64,000 bases of DNA. Origin: Zunongwangia sp. ESRF-bin46 (lineage in GTDB: Bacteria; Bacteroidota; Bacteroidia; Flavobacteriales; Flavobacteriaceae). Position 1 is the first letter of the stretch. The number at the start of each line of letters is the position of its first letter. The stretch lies in assembly GCA_002631855.1 (NCBI GenBank), contig NTLF01000017.1, forward strand, positions 248,001-312,000, read 5' to 3'. The position numbers and the translations under genes are program-made. This document shows positions 40,999 to 49,397 of this stretch, piece by piece. The notes under the pieces were generated by a model. That model ran no database searches and was not told the DNA's origin. It saw only the letters and a list, made by a program, of their open reading frames with translations.

Positions 40999-41841
40999 AT
41001 GAAAAAGTTAATCACACTAACCTTACTTTCGGGTGCATTTGTATTCACATCATGTGTATCGAAAAAGAAGTATGTTGAACTACAGAACGATTACAATGAA
41101 ACTCGTTCAGAGCTAGCTAAAACTCAAGTTGAAAAAGAAGAAATTGAAGCTAAGTATGCTAAGATTGAAGATAGAGTTTCAGACTACAACTCTAAAATTC
41201 AGTCTTTAAAAGATACGAATGATAGCCGCTTACAATTAGAAGGCAACGTAGTTGTTTCTAATAAAGACAAAGAAAAAATGAGAGCAGCTCTTGCTAATGT
41301 TGACCAAAACGAATTGGCTCAAGCTAAAACATTAGAAGACAGTATGAATCTTATCGTTTCGCATAACCTAAAGAAAAATCTTGATAACACATTGATTGCT
41401 GAAGGCGAAGAAGACGATATTCAGATTGATATTGATGAAACAGTTGTAATGATTACCGTTTCAGATAAATTATTATTCAAATCTGGTAGTGCACGTGTTA
41501 ACCCAAAAGCTGATAATCTTTTAGAAAGATTAGCTGGGGTTATCAATAGTGAACCTGCAATGGAAGTAATGATCGAAGGTCATACAGATTCTCAAACTGT
41601 GAAGCCAGGATCGTATGTTAAAGATAACTGGGAATTAAGTGTAGAACGCTCTACAGCAGTTATTAGAAAACTACAAGAAGATTTTGGTGTGGCACCAGAG
41701 AAATTAATTGCAGCAGGTAGAAGTAGCTTTCATCCACTTACCGAAGAAGAAACCAAAGAAGCTTTTGCTAAGAACAGAAGAACGCGAATTGTAATTCTTC
41801 CTAACCTTGACAAATTCTTAGCATTGCTTTCTGCTAATTAA
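40999..41841 (+). CDS. OmpA-family lipoprotein with coiled coil
   Basis: 280 residues. Lipoprotein signal with FTSC (Cys about 19) and the start set at MKKLITLTLL, since a longer frame would include the promoter. Residues about 22-75 form a coiled coil (LQNDYNETRSELAKTQVEKE). The OmpA C-terminal domain is at about 148-272: KLLFKSGSARVNPKAD, MIEGHTDSQTV and RTRIVILPNLD, i.e. the D and R of the peptidoglycan site. Predicted to link outer membrane to peptidoglycan. It has its own promoter and terminator. Confidence 0.9.
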   Translation: MKKLITLTLLSGAFVFTSCVSKKKYVELQNDYNETRSELAKTQVEKEEIEAKYAKIEDRVSDYNSKIQSLKDTNDSRLQLEGNVVVSNKDKEKMRAALANVDQNELAQAKTLEDSMNLIVSHNLKKNLDNTLIAEGEEDDIQIDIDETVVMITVSDKLLFKSGSARVNPKADNLLERLAGVINSEPAMEVMIEGHTDSQTVKPGSYVKDNWELSVERSTAVIRKLQEDFGVAPEKLIAAGRSSFHPLTEEETKEAFAKNRRTRIVILPNLDKFLALLSAN

Positions 41842-41863
41842 TATTCTTAAAATAGATATTTTT

Positions 41864-41892
41864 AAAAGCGGCTTTAGAGCCGCTTTTTTTTA
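41864..41892 (+). terminator. Strong hairpin-T terminator after the OmpA gene
   Basis: Perfect 10-bp arms AAAAGCGGCT (41864-41873) and AGCCGCTTTT (41878-41887) with loop TTAG, then Ts to about 41892. Confidence 0.92.
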
Positions 41893-42017
41893 TTTAACCA
41901 CATAACTAACTGATAATTAGTAATTAACAAAAGTTAAAATTATTATAAATAAATGTTAAATAAATCATAATATTTTGTATTTTTATACTACCTCTTCTCC
42001 TTATAATCGAGGTTATT

Positions 42018-42386
42018 ATGATACAAAAAATTGATACAGGTTTTTGTGAACTTAGCATATATGCCAAGTATGCAATTTTAAAGGTTTTTGAAAATGTTTT
42101 CTATGACCTTGAAAAGGCAACCATTGTTAATCAAAAAATTCAAGAGTTCTTTCAAAACAAACCTTTCGTATTAATTACCGAACGGAATTTTAAGCACGAA
42201 ATAGACCTAAGCCTTTATAAGAATAAAAGTATTTCAATTAATAATTTAAAAGGATTAGCAATCGTTTCGGAAAACCCTGAAGAAAGAGAAAGAGCTATTA
42301 ATGAACAATCTCTCTTTGAAAATAGTTTCGCTTTTTTTGAAAAGTTAACAGATGCTGAAAATTGGGCGGAAGCCTTTTTTAGATAA
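42018..42386 (+). CDS. STAS/SpoIIAA-like protein of unknown function (122 aa)
   Basis: 122-residue soluble protein with alternating short strands and helices: ELSIYAKYAILKVFENVF, VNQKIQEFFQNKPFVLITERNF, NLKGLAIVSENPEERERAINEQ and a final FFEKLTDAENWAEAFF. The strand-helix order resembles SpoIIAA/STAS-like conserved proteins of Bacteroidota, but no clear motif proves it. It is a one-gene transcript bounded by terminators at 41864 and 42399. Confidence 0.55.
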   Translation: MIQKIDTGFCELSIYAKYAILKVFENVFYDLEKATIVNQKIQEFFQNKPFVLITERNFKHEIDLSLYKNKSISINNLKGLAIVSENPEERERAINEQSLFENSFAFFEKLTDAENWAEAFFR

Positions 42387-42398
42387 TTAGTTACAGAA

Positions 42399-42436
42399 AC
42401 AAAAAAGCTGCTATCATTAAATAGCAGCTTTTTTGT
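42399..42436. terminator. Bidirectional hairpin terminator
   Basis: Perfect 16-bp arms (42399-42414 and 42421-42436) around loop CATTAA; As on the left and Ts on the right let it serve both the plus-strand gene ending at 42386 and the minus-strand gene ending at 42467. Confidence 0.93.
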
Positions 42437-42466
42437 TTTATTCAATACTAATAATAAAATTTACAA

Positions 42467-43201
42467 TTATTTTTTTGCGCTTGGCGGCACAGTTGGTCTT
42501 ACTTCAATTTTACTCGGTAAAGTACGTGGGTGCATCGTTAATAGATCTACCACCAACTTACCTATATCTTCAATTTGAATTTTCCAAGCTTCATCACCTT
42601 CAGTAGGTTCATTTCCGTTAAAATATGTAGAAACACTTCCCGGCATAATGGTACTTACTTTTACATCGTGTTTTCTAAGGTCAAGCATAGCAGCTTGTGT
42701 GAATCCTGTGATTCCAAATTTACTAGCATTATACGCCGCTCCTCCAGCAAAGAAATTAGTTCCCGCTAAACTAGAAATAGTTATAAAGTATCCTTTTTCC
42801 TTTTTTAGGGAATCTACACTAGCTTTCAATGTATAAAAAGGACCAGTTAAGTTAGTGTCAATGGTTTGTTGCCACTGCTCTACCGTTAAGTCTTCAACCG
42901 AACCAAAATGACCTAATCCAGCATTTGCTATTACAATATCAATCTTTCCAAGCTGTTCTATTACTTGATTTACCGCTTTTTCCTGACTTTCATAGCTACG
43001 AACATCTGCTTCAATACCAATGGCTTTACCATTATTGTCTTTAGCTTTATTTAATGTGTCTGCTGCTTCTTTTGCAGTATTACCATTTCTTCCTGTAATG
43101 GCAACGTTAATTCCTTGTTGCAATAAACTTACAGCAATTCCGTATCCTATTCCTTTTGTTCCACCGGTTATCAGTGCAACTTTATCGTTTAAATTTTTCA
43201 T
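42467..43201 (-). CDS. Short-chain dehydrogenase/reductase
   Basis: 244-residue NAD(P)-dependent classical SDR. Cofactor motif TGGTKGIGYG near 11-20, NNAG-like ANAGLGH near 90, catalytic Ser in ITISSLAG near 140, YNASK (Y and K) near 153-157, then the PGSVSTYF loop. Start set at MKNLNDKVALITGG because this is the usual SDR start; an ATG six codons upstream adds an atypical tail. Substrate unknown. Confidence 0.92.
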   Translation of the reverse strand: MKNLNDKVALITGGTKGIGYGIAVSLLQQGINVAITGRNGNTAKEAADTLNKAKDNNGKAIGIEADVRSYESQEKAVNQVIEQLGKIDIVIANAGLGHFGSVEDLTVEQWQQTIDTNLTGPFYTLKASVDSLKKEKGYFITISSLAGTNFFAGGAAYNASKFGITGFTQAAMLDLRKHDVKVSTIMPGSVSTYFNGNEPTEGDEAWKIQIEDIGKLVVDLLTMHPRTLPSKIEVRPTVPPSAKK

Positions 43202-43259
43202 ATAATTTGTTTTTTTCAAAGTTACAAAGCCACGCCACCAATTGTTATTAATTTATCCT

Positions 43260-43267
43260 TAAATTTG
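43260..43267 (+). promoter_or_regulatory. TAAATTTG -7 box before the VanX-like gene
   Basis: Exact TAnnTTTG match 28 bases before the ATG at 43295. A TTG lies 15 bases upstream, nearer than the usual spacing. Confidence 0.4.
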
Positions 43268-43294
43268 AATACCATCTTCAGTAAATTCTTCTAA

Positions 43295-43906
43295 ATGTAT
43301 CGTCAAGTATTTTTGTTATTAATTCTTTCTATATTTTCTTCGGAAATAAAAGCTCAAAACAAATTAATTGATATTTCAGAACTATCTACCGAGTTTGATT
43401 ATGAAGTGCGCTATGCTACTGAAAACAATTTTATTGGTGAAGTTTTATACGATTGTGCCAAATGCCTATTGGTAAAGGAAGTTGCTGAAGCTTTGGTGAA
43501 AGCCAACCAATATTTCTGTGAAAAAGGGTACAAAATAAAACTTTACGACTGCTACAGGCCGTTAGACGTTCAGAAACAAATGTGGGCAAAAGTGCCGCGA
43601 GCAACTTATGTTGCTAATCCATATGATGGTGCATCGGTGCACAATCGTGGTGCCGCTGTAGATATCACATTAGTAACCTTAGAAGGCTGTTATGTAGAAA
43701 TGGGCAGCGATTACGATTATTTTGGCCGTGAAGCGCATATTGATAATTATAATTTTTCCAAAGAAATTCTCGCTAACCGTAAATTACTTATTGAGGGAAT
43801 GCGCAAACATGGTTTTAAAACCATTAGAACCGAATGGTGGCATTACGGGTATCAAAAAAATTGGCAATACCCGGTTTTAAACGAGCCACTCACCTGCCCT
43901 AATTAG
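43295..43906 (+). CDS. D-alanyl-D-alanine dipeptidase (VanX/DdpX-like, M15)
   Basis: 203 residues with an N-terminal signal (FSSEIKAQ). The M15D zinc site is visible: SVHNRGAAVDI (SxHxxGxAxD; H about 111, D about 118) and the catalytic EWWH (about 180-183); DCYRPLDVQ precedes the site with the family Arg. It hydrolyses D-Ala-D-Ala, presumably in the periplasm. Vancomycin clusters (vanH/A) are absent, so a cell-wall recycling or D-Ala salvage role is more likely. The end overlaps the convergent MscS gene by 8 bases. Confidence 0.92.
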   Translation: MYRQVFLLLILSIFSSEIKAQNKLIDISELSTEFDYEVRYATENNFIGEVLYDCAKCLLVKEVAEALVKANQYFCEKGYKIKLYDCYRPLDVQKQMWAKVPRATYVANPYDGASVHNRGAAVDITLVTLEGCYVEMGSDYDYFGREAHIDNYNFSKEILANRKLLIEGMRKHGFKTIRTEWWHYGYQKNWQYPVLNEPLTCPN

Positions 43907-44834
43907 GTTTTTTCCCTTCAGCGAGTAAATCCCGAGGATCTTTCCGAACACGTAAGGGAATATCTTCTTCGTTTCCGTAGAGTTTTAGTTCGGTTATGTC
44001 TGCAGGTAAATTAAATCCTTTCTGTTCTAGGGCTTGTTTCACTTGTTGAATAATTTGTCCTCGCAAAACCCGGGAAGCTTTTCTATAATCAATGGTATGC
44101 ACCCAAAACAGTACTTTTAAGTTTACCGTACTGGTTGCTAATTCAGACTCAATTACAAAGTTATCGTGTGTGTCATTGTGTACTATTTCTTTATTGGTGT
44201 CCAATATTTCTTGGATAATAGACTTGGCTGATTCTATATCGTCTTCGTATCCAATTCCCACAGTAAAATCAACACGATAAAAGCCATCGGCTGTATAGTT
44301 TTCAACCGGCTTGGTCAACACATCACTATTTGGAATGTAAATATCACGACCATCTGTTGTTTTTACGTGAGTATAGCGAAAATTAAGTGCTTTTACCCTG
44401 CCAAAATGCGTATCGACCATAATGGTATCATTAATATTAAACGGTCTGTTAAACGCTAAAATAATGCCTGCCAAAAAGTTTTTTCCAATATCTTGAAACG
44501 CAAATCCTAAAATGATAGCCGCTCCTCCAGCCGCAGTTAAAATACCCGTTGCAATTCCTCCTAAACCTGCCACGTCTAGGGCTATCATAATTGCCACAAG
44601 GCTTAATACAATTTTTAAAGCCTGTGCCAGAAAACGTGCCATTAAAGGATCTTCAGCTTTGTGTAGAATGCGACTTTTAAAAAGGTTAGTGATAAGCTGT
44701 GCAATTAATATCCCAGCTACCACTATAAATATGCCTAAAGCAATACGCGGCAGTACGGTTAAAAAATGATCGTAATAATCCTCTACTGCATTCGATATTG
44801 TTTCAGCAGCTGATGGTTCTTGAGTTAAAAACAT
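43899..44834 (-). CDS. Mechanosensitive channel, MscS family (second of three)
   Basis: 311 residues: TM spans at about 26-48, 65-90 and a pore helix with GIATGILTAAGGAAIILGFAF and FQDIGKNFLAGIILAF near 95-125, then MscS beta domain NDTIMVDTHFGRVKALNFRYT and IPNSDVLTKPVENYT, and a C-terminal alpha/beta domain with a polar tail. Gene lies 7 bases downstream of the M16 protease and shares its strand, so it is probably co-transcribed. Confidence 0.92.
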   Translation of the reverse strand: MFLTQEPSAAETISNAVEDYYDHFLTVLPRIALGIFIVVAGILIAQLITNLFKSRILHKAEDPLMARFLAQALKIVLSLVAIMIALDVAGLGGIATGILTAAGGAAIILGFAFQDIGKNFLAGIILAFNRPFNINDTIMVDTHFGRVKALNFRYTHVKTTDGRDIYIPNSDVLTKPVENYTADGFYRVDFTVGIGYEDDIESAKSIIQEILDTNKEIVHNDTHDNFVIESELATSTVNLKVLFWVHTIDYRKASRVLRGQIIQQVKQALEQKGFNLPADITELKLYGNEEDIPLRVRKDPRDLLAEGKKPN

Positions 44835-44841
44835 ATTTTTT

Positions 44842-47676
44842 TTATTTCACCGGGTTTCCGTGAATGTCCACCTCGATTACTTTTTTACCTAACTTTTTCA
44901 CTTCTTCAAATTGTGTAGTTTTGTCACCTACTACAACATAAGTCATCTCACTTTCTTTAATATACTTGTTGATGATGTTTTTAAAGTTTTCTAAGTTCAT
45001 GTTCATTAACAACTCTTGCTCTTTATTAATATAATCTTCCGGTTTCCCATATTTATCTATCTGAGTTAAGAGCCCTAATTTAGCGTTTAATGACTCGTAT
45101 GCACGCGTATTTTGTTTTATTACTTTATTCTGAGTCAATTCAACATCCTCTTTAGTAAAACCAGGACCATATTCTTTTACCATATTCTCTATAATCTCTA
45201 AAGAAGGCAAAGTTGCATTCGCTCGAACACTCGTGCTAATGGTAAAAGGTGCTGTTTCATCTCTTGACGGAATATAAGAGTAAGCTCCATAGGTATATCC
45301 TTTTTCAATTCTCAAGGTTTGAAAAAGCCTTCCGCTTGAACCACCTCCTAAAATTTCATTGGCAAAATCAAGCTTCGTGTAATCATCATTATTAGCTGAA
45401 AGAGCTGGTAAACCGGCATAAATTACAGATTGCTTAGAATTAGGAACATCGATAAAATATAAATTCCCTTCAGAATTATTTTCTGAAATTTCTTCGTAAG
45501 GAATTGTTACCTCTTCTCCTTTCCATTTTTCAGAAAGCGAAGATAACGCTTCTGTTACTCGTTGTTTTTCAATATTACCAACTACTTTAAATGTAGCTCC
45601 ATTAGGGGAAAGATTTTTATAAAATTCTCTAACATCAGCCAATGAAATGTTATTAGCTGTTTCCAATGTCCCTTCTGACGGAACTGCATACATATTTCCA
45701 TCTCCGTAAATTAATCTGTTAAAATTAATAGATGCAATAGCCTGTGGGTTTGCTTCCCTACCTTTTAAAGATGTCACTAACTCCTGCTCAAGACGGTTAA
45801 ATTCTTTTTCATCCCATCTAGGTTGTAATAACATTTCTTCAACTAGTTTAATAGTTTCTTCAAAATTACGAGTTAAGCTATTTCCGTAGATATTAATTTC
45901 TTCTAAACCACCACGAATGGAAATACTAGAGCCTAATAAACCTATTGCTTCTTCAAGCTCTGCAGCCGTTTTTGTTTTGGTACCTTCGTTCATCAAATCG
46001 GCAGTGAGCATCGCCAAACCTGCTTTATTTTCTGGATCTAATCTATGGCCTCCAGGAAAACTAATTGAAAAGTTTACTAATGGTAATTCATTATTTTCAA
46101 TTCCTAATACTTTCATACCGTTATCCATATTTGCTTTCCAAACTTCAGGCATCACAAATAGAGGTGCTTCTCCAAAAGCAGGTTCAGAACGATCATATTT
46201 TGAAGGTGTTTTTTCATATTCCGCTTCTTCTCCTTGGGCAACTTCTTCACTGGCATCCATTGCGGTTACTTTTTCTTCCCAAACACTAGCTTCTTTAGCT
46301 CCAGAAACGGCCAAATCTGGTGAGTCTTTGGGAACAACACTTGTCATTACATAGTTTTTGCCTTTTATGTATTCATTATACACGCGCATTACATCGGCAC
46401 GATTTATTTTTTGGTATAACTTTGCTCGTTTGGTTATATATCCTGGATCCCCACCAAATTCATTATCCTGCACTAATTGAAACGCTTTATTAAGCACTGT
46501 TGCAACTCCAGAATATAATTGGGTTTCTAGTTCAGCTTTAATTCTTTGTAGTTCTGTATCTTCAAATCCGTTGGCTTCAAAATCTTGTAACCCTTTGTCT
46601 ATTGCTTTTTTCACATCATCTAAATCTACACCCTCATTAGCACGGGCACGGATAACGAACTCTCCAGCCAGCTCTGAACTATTATTATACGAACTTACAT
46701 TAGGTGCTAATTTACCTTCTTCAACAACCGATTTATATAATGGTGATTTGCGGCTTTCGCTCAATAACTGACCTAACACTTCCAAAGCATATTCATCTTT
46801 ATTGTAAGCTTCAATAGTTGGGAAAACCATACGTAATTCAGGTAGTTTGGCAAAATTGTCCTTAAAATATAATGATTTGGTTTTAGTCAGTGTTACGGGC
46901 ATTGCCTCTAAAGCTTCTACTTCTGGACCGCGTGGTATTTCTCCAAACCATTTCTTTACTAATTCTTTTGTTTCTGAAATATCAATATCTCCTGCAATTA
47001 CTAACGATGCGTTAGCTGCGCCGTAATACTTGTTATAGAATTCTTTTACATCTTCTAATGTCGCTGCTTGCAAATCTGGAAGTGATCCAATTACTGTCCA
47101 ACTATAAGGATGTCCTTCTGGATATAAATTTTTACGGATAATTTCATCTGTATAACCATACGGTGCGTTATCAACACGCTGTCTTTTTTCATTTTTAACT
47201 ACTTGCTTTTCACGTTCTAGAGCGGCTTTTGTTACCGTGTTAATCATGTAACCAAACCGGTCGCTATCGATCCATAATATTTTTTCAAAAGCATCTTTTG
47301 GCACTACTTCATAGTACACGGTTCCATCACTCCACGTTCCGCCATTACGGCTACCGCCCCATTCAGGTATCATTTTACGGTTGGCACCTACTGGTACGTT
47401 TTCTGAATCATTAAAAGACATATGTTCAAAAAAGTGTGCGAAACCTGTTTTTCCAGGTTTTTCACGGTTGGAACCTACGTGCATCATAGTTGCTACTGCC
47501 ACAATGGGCTCACTTTTATCAACATGAAGGATTACCTCTAGACCATTATCTAAAGTAAATTTTTCATAATCGATGGAAAACTCGGTTGTTGCAGCTTTAT
47601 CTTGTGCTTGAACAGCACTAAAAAATAAAGCAATAAAAAAGAAGGAAAAGAAGGAAAGGATTGATGAATACTTCAT
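44842..47676 (-). CDS. M16-family (insulinase/PqqL-like) zinc protease
   Basis: 944 residues, Sec signal (FFSAVQAQ, about 24). Two M16 halves are joined. The first half has the inverted zinc motif HFFEH at 81-85 and a downstream Glu in LEREKQVVKNEKRQ (about 154-165); the second, about 500-944, is the inactive-type half with LPLVNFSISFPGG and SGRLFQTLRIEKGYTYG. Signal peptide and size suit a periplasmic oligopeptide-degrading enzyme. It is the first gene of a two-gene unit with the MscS channel. Confidence 0.93.
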   Translation of the reverse strand: MKYSSILSFFSFFFIALFFSAVQAQDKAATTEFSIDYEKFTLDNGLEVILHVDKSEPIVAVATMMHVGSNREKPGKTGFAHFFEHMSFNDSENVPVGANRKMIPEWGGSRNGGTWSDGTVYYEVVPKDAFEKILWIDSDRFGYMINTVTKAALEREKQVVKNEKRQRVDNAPYGYTDEIIRKNLYPEGHPYSWTVIGSLPDLQAATLEDVKEFYNKYYGAANASLVIAGDIDISETKELVKKWFGEIPRGPEVEALEAMPVTLTKTKSLYFKDNFAKLPELRMVFPTIEAYNKDEYALEVLGQLLSESRKSPLYKSVVEEGKLAPNVSSYNNSSELAGEFVIRARANEGVDLDDVKKAIDKGLQDFEANGFEDTELQRIKAELETQLYSGVATVLNKAFQLVQDNEFGGDPGYITKRAKLYQKINRADVMRVYNEYIKGKNYVMTSVVPKDSPDLAVSGAKEASVWEEKVTAMDASEEVAQGEEAEYEKTPSKYDRSEPAFGEAPLFVMPEVWKANMDNGMKVLGIENNELPLVNFSISFPGGHRLDPENKAGLAMLTADLMNEGTKTKTAAELEEAIGLLGSSISIRGGLEEINIYGNSLTRNFEETIKLVEEMLLQPRWDEKEFNRLEQELVTSLKGREANPQAIASINFNRLIYGDGNMYAVPSEGTLETANNISLADVREFYKNLSPNGATFKVVGNIEKQRVTEALSSLSEKWKGEEVTIPYEEISENNSEGNLYFIDVPNSKQSVIYAGLPALSANNDDYTKLDFANEILGGGSSGRLFQTLRIEKGYTYGAYSYIPSRDETAPFTISTSVRANATLPSLEIIENMVKEYGPGFTKEDVELTQNKVIKQNTRAYESLNAKLGLLTQIDKYGKPEDYINKEQELLMNMNLENFKNIINKYIKESEMTYVVVGDKTTQFEEVKKLGKKVIEVDIHGNPVK

Positions 47677-47770
47677 AACATGTTTTTTTGGTGTGATATT
47701 GAATGGTAATTCACCTAAAAAGGTGTTTAAAAATGGGTATTAAAAATACTAAAACTATGCTTTGATACTG

Positions 47771-47778
47771 TATCTTTG
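47771..47778 (+). promoter_or_regulatory. TATCTTTG -7 box before the DUF3817 gene
   Basis: Exact TAnnTTTG match 17 bases before the chosen ATG at 47795. It lies inside a longer in-frame reading frame, supporting the shorter start. Confidence 0.5.
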
Positions 47779-47794
47779 CATAAAATTTTTGATA

Positions 47795-48073
47795 ATGGAT
47801 ATTTCAACCAAATCTTTTAAAATAATTAGTGCCCTCGAAGCTATATCATTTCTAGTTTTGTTAGGTATTGCAATGCCTTTAAAATACATTTGGGATATGC
47901 CTCAAATGGTAAAAATCGTCGGAATGGCACACGGTATTTTATTTATTCTTTATATTATCGGTGCTTATTTTATGAAAGAAAAGCTAAAATGGTCGTGGGG
48001 TACTCTAGCTATTGTCATGCTCTGTTCAGTGCTTCCTTTCGGACCTTTTTACGCAGAACGTAAGTATCTATAA
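47795..48073 (+). CDS. DUF3817 integral membrane protein
   Basis: 92 residues with three membrane spans. The DUF3817 pattern is clear: FKIISALEAISFLVLLGIAMPLKY near the start, MVKIVGMAHGILFILYIIGAY, and CSVLPFGPFYAERKYL at the end. Start set at ATG 47795 because the -7 box at 47771 lies upstream of it. Its stop overlaps the next channel gene by one base (TAATG). Function of the family is unknown. Confidence 0.88.
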   Translation: MDISTKSFKIISALEAISFLVLLGIAMPLKYIWDMPQMVKIVGMAHGILFILYIIGAYFMKEKLKWSWGTLAIVMLCSVLPFGPFYAERKYL

Positions 48074-49356
48074 TGAATCAAGAAACTTTAAAATATTATC
48101 TCTGTTGGCTTCAGGAGTATTTTGTCAATTCTGGCATGAATGAAGATTTGGCAATATTCCTAAATACAGTTATTAACAGTATTGTACTTGCTTTTGTAGT
48201 TACTCTTATTGATATTTTTGTTAGAAAGTTTATTGTTCAAGTTTTTAAAGCTTTTAGCGATAAAACAAAGTCTACTTTTGATGATTTTCTTATAAAAAGT
48301 AACTTTCCCCGTTTTGTAGCTCATTTTTTCCCAGTGGTAATTGTATGGTATACCACCCCAATAATTTTTGCTGAATACCCAATTATTTCGAAATTTCTAC
48401 TTCGAATAATCGATGTATATTTAGTTATACTATCAGTTCTTGTTTTCCGAAGTATTTTAAAAACAACACGAAGTTATTTAGAACATAAACCTCGTTTTCA
48501 CGATAAGCCTTTAGAGAGCTACCAACAAGTCTTGATGATATTTGGATGGGGAATTGGTATTTTCTTTATAATCAATATTTTAACGGGATATTCCATTTTT
48601 AGCTTAGCTACTTTGGGAGCTGCTTCTGCAGTTATGCTATTGATATTTAAGGATACTATTTTAGGTTTTGTTGCCAGTATTCAGGTTTCGGTAAACGATA
48701 TTGTACGAATTGGCGATTGGATTACCTTTAGTAAATACGGAGCCGATGGTTATGTAACCGAAATAAGCTTAGCTACCGTTACGGTGCAAAATTTTGACCA
48801 CACGTTTACAACGATTCCTACTTATAGTTTAATTTCCGATTCCTTTCAAAACTGGCGTGGAATGCAGGAATCTGCAGGAAGACGAATTAAGCGCTCCTTG
48901 TTCATAAAGCAAACTTCGGTCAAGTTTTTATCTTCGGAAGAAATTGAAGAATTGAAAAATATTCAGTTAATCAAGCCATATATTGAACACCGGGAACGGG
49001 ATGTTCAAAAATACAACCGCAATACCGAAGCAGATAAATCTGTTTTGTTAAATGGACGCAATCAAACAAACCTGGGTATTTTCAGGAAATATGCAGATGC
49101 ATTTCTACATGAAAACCCTGCCATAAATAAAGACCTCTTTTTAATGGTTCGCCACTTAGCACCTACAGACCGTGGTATTCCTATTGAAATATTCTGCTTT
49201 AGCTATGACAAGCGCTGGGAAAATTACGAACACATTCAAGCCGATATTTTTGACCACCTAATTGCGGCAATCCCCTACTTTGGATTAGAGCTTTTTGAAA
49301 TACCTTCAGGAAAAGATGTTTCTCAAATTTCTGCAAAATTGAATTCAAGTAACTAA
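48073..49356 (+). CDS. Mechanosensitive channel, long MscS/YbdG-type (third of three)
   Basis: 427 residues. Five to six spans in the first 190 residues (longer than classical MscS), then the pore helix with LGAASAVMLLIFKDTILGFVASIQ, the beta domain NDIVRIGDWITFSKYGADGYVTEIS with TTIPTYSLISDSFQNW, and a C-terminal domain of 190 residues. The Trp-rich motif and length resemble YbdG/MscM-type channels. Translationally coupled to the DUF3817 gene by a one-base overlap. Confidence 0.92.
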   Translation: MNQETLKYYLCWLQEYFVNSGMNEDLAIFLNTVINSIVLAFVVTLIDIFVRKFIVQVFKAFSDKTKSTFDDFLIKSNFPRFVAHFFPVVIVWYTTPIIFAEYPIISKFLLRIIDVYLVILSVLVFRSILKTTRSYLEHKPRFHDKPLESYQQVLMIFGWGIGIFFIINILTGYSIFSLATLGAASAVMLLIFKDTILGFVASIQVSVNDIVRIGDWITFSKYGADGYVTEISLATVTVQNFDHTFTTIPTYSLISDSFQNWRGMQESAGRRIKRSLFIKQTSVKFLSSEEIEELKNIQLIKPYIEHRERDVQKYNRNTEADKSVLLNGRNQTNLGIFRKYADAFLHENPAINKDLFLMVRHLAPTDRGIPIEIFCFSYDKRWENYEHIQADIFDHLIAAIPYFGLELFEIPSGKDVSQISAKLNSSN

Positions 49357-49397
49357 CAAACCTTTATCTTTAAGGGAACAAACTATTTTTCCCTTTC

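Noticed and set aside
43295-43906. Vancomycin resistance determinant (vanX)
   Set aside because: No vanH, vanA, vanR or vanS genes nearby, and the protein carries a signal peptide; D-Ala-D-Ala dipeptidase in cell-wall recycling is the plainer reading.
45917-46354. 145-codon plus-strand frame
   Set aside because: Antisense to the M16 protease; no independent signal of coding.
49372-49395. Hairpin AAGGGAA/TTCCCTT as a terminator
   Set aside because: No T run follows the right arm and it ends two bases before the ATG of the next gene; at best a weak leader hairpin.
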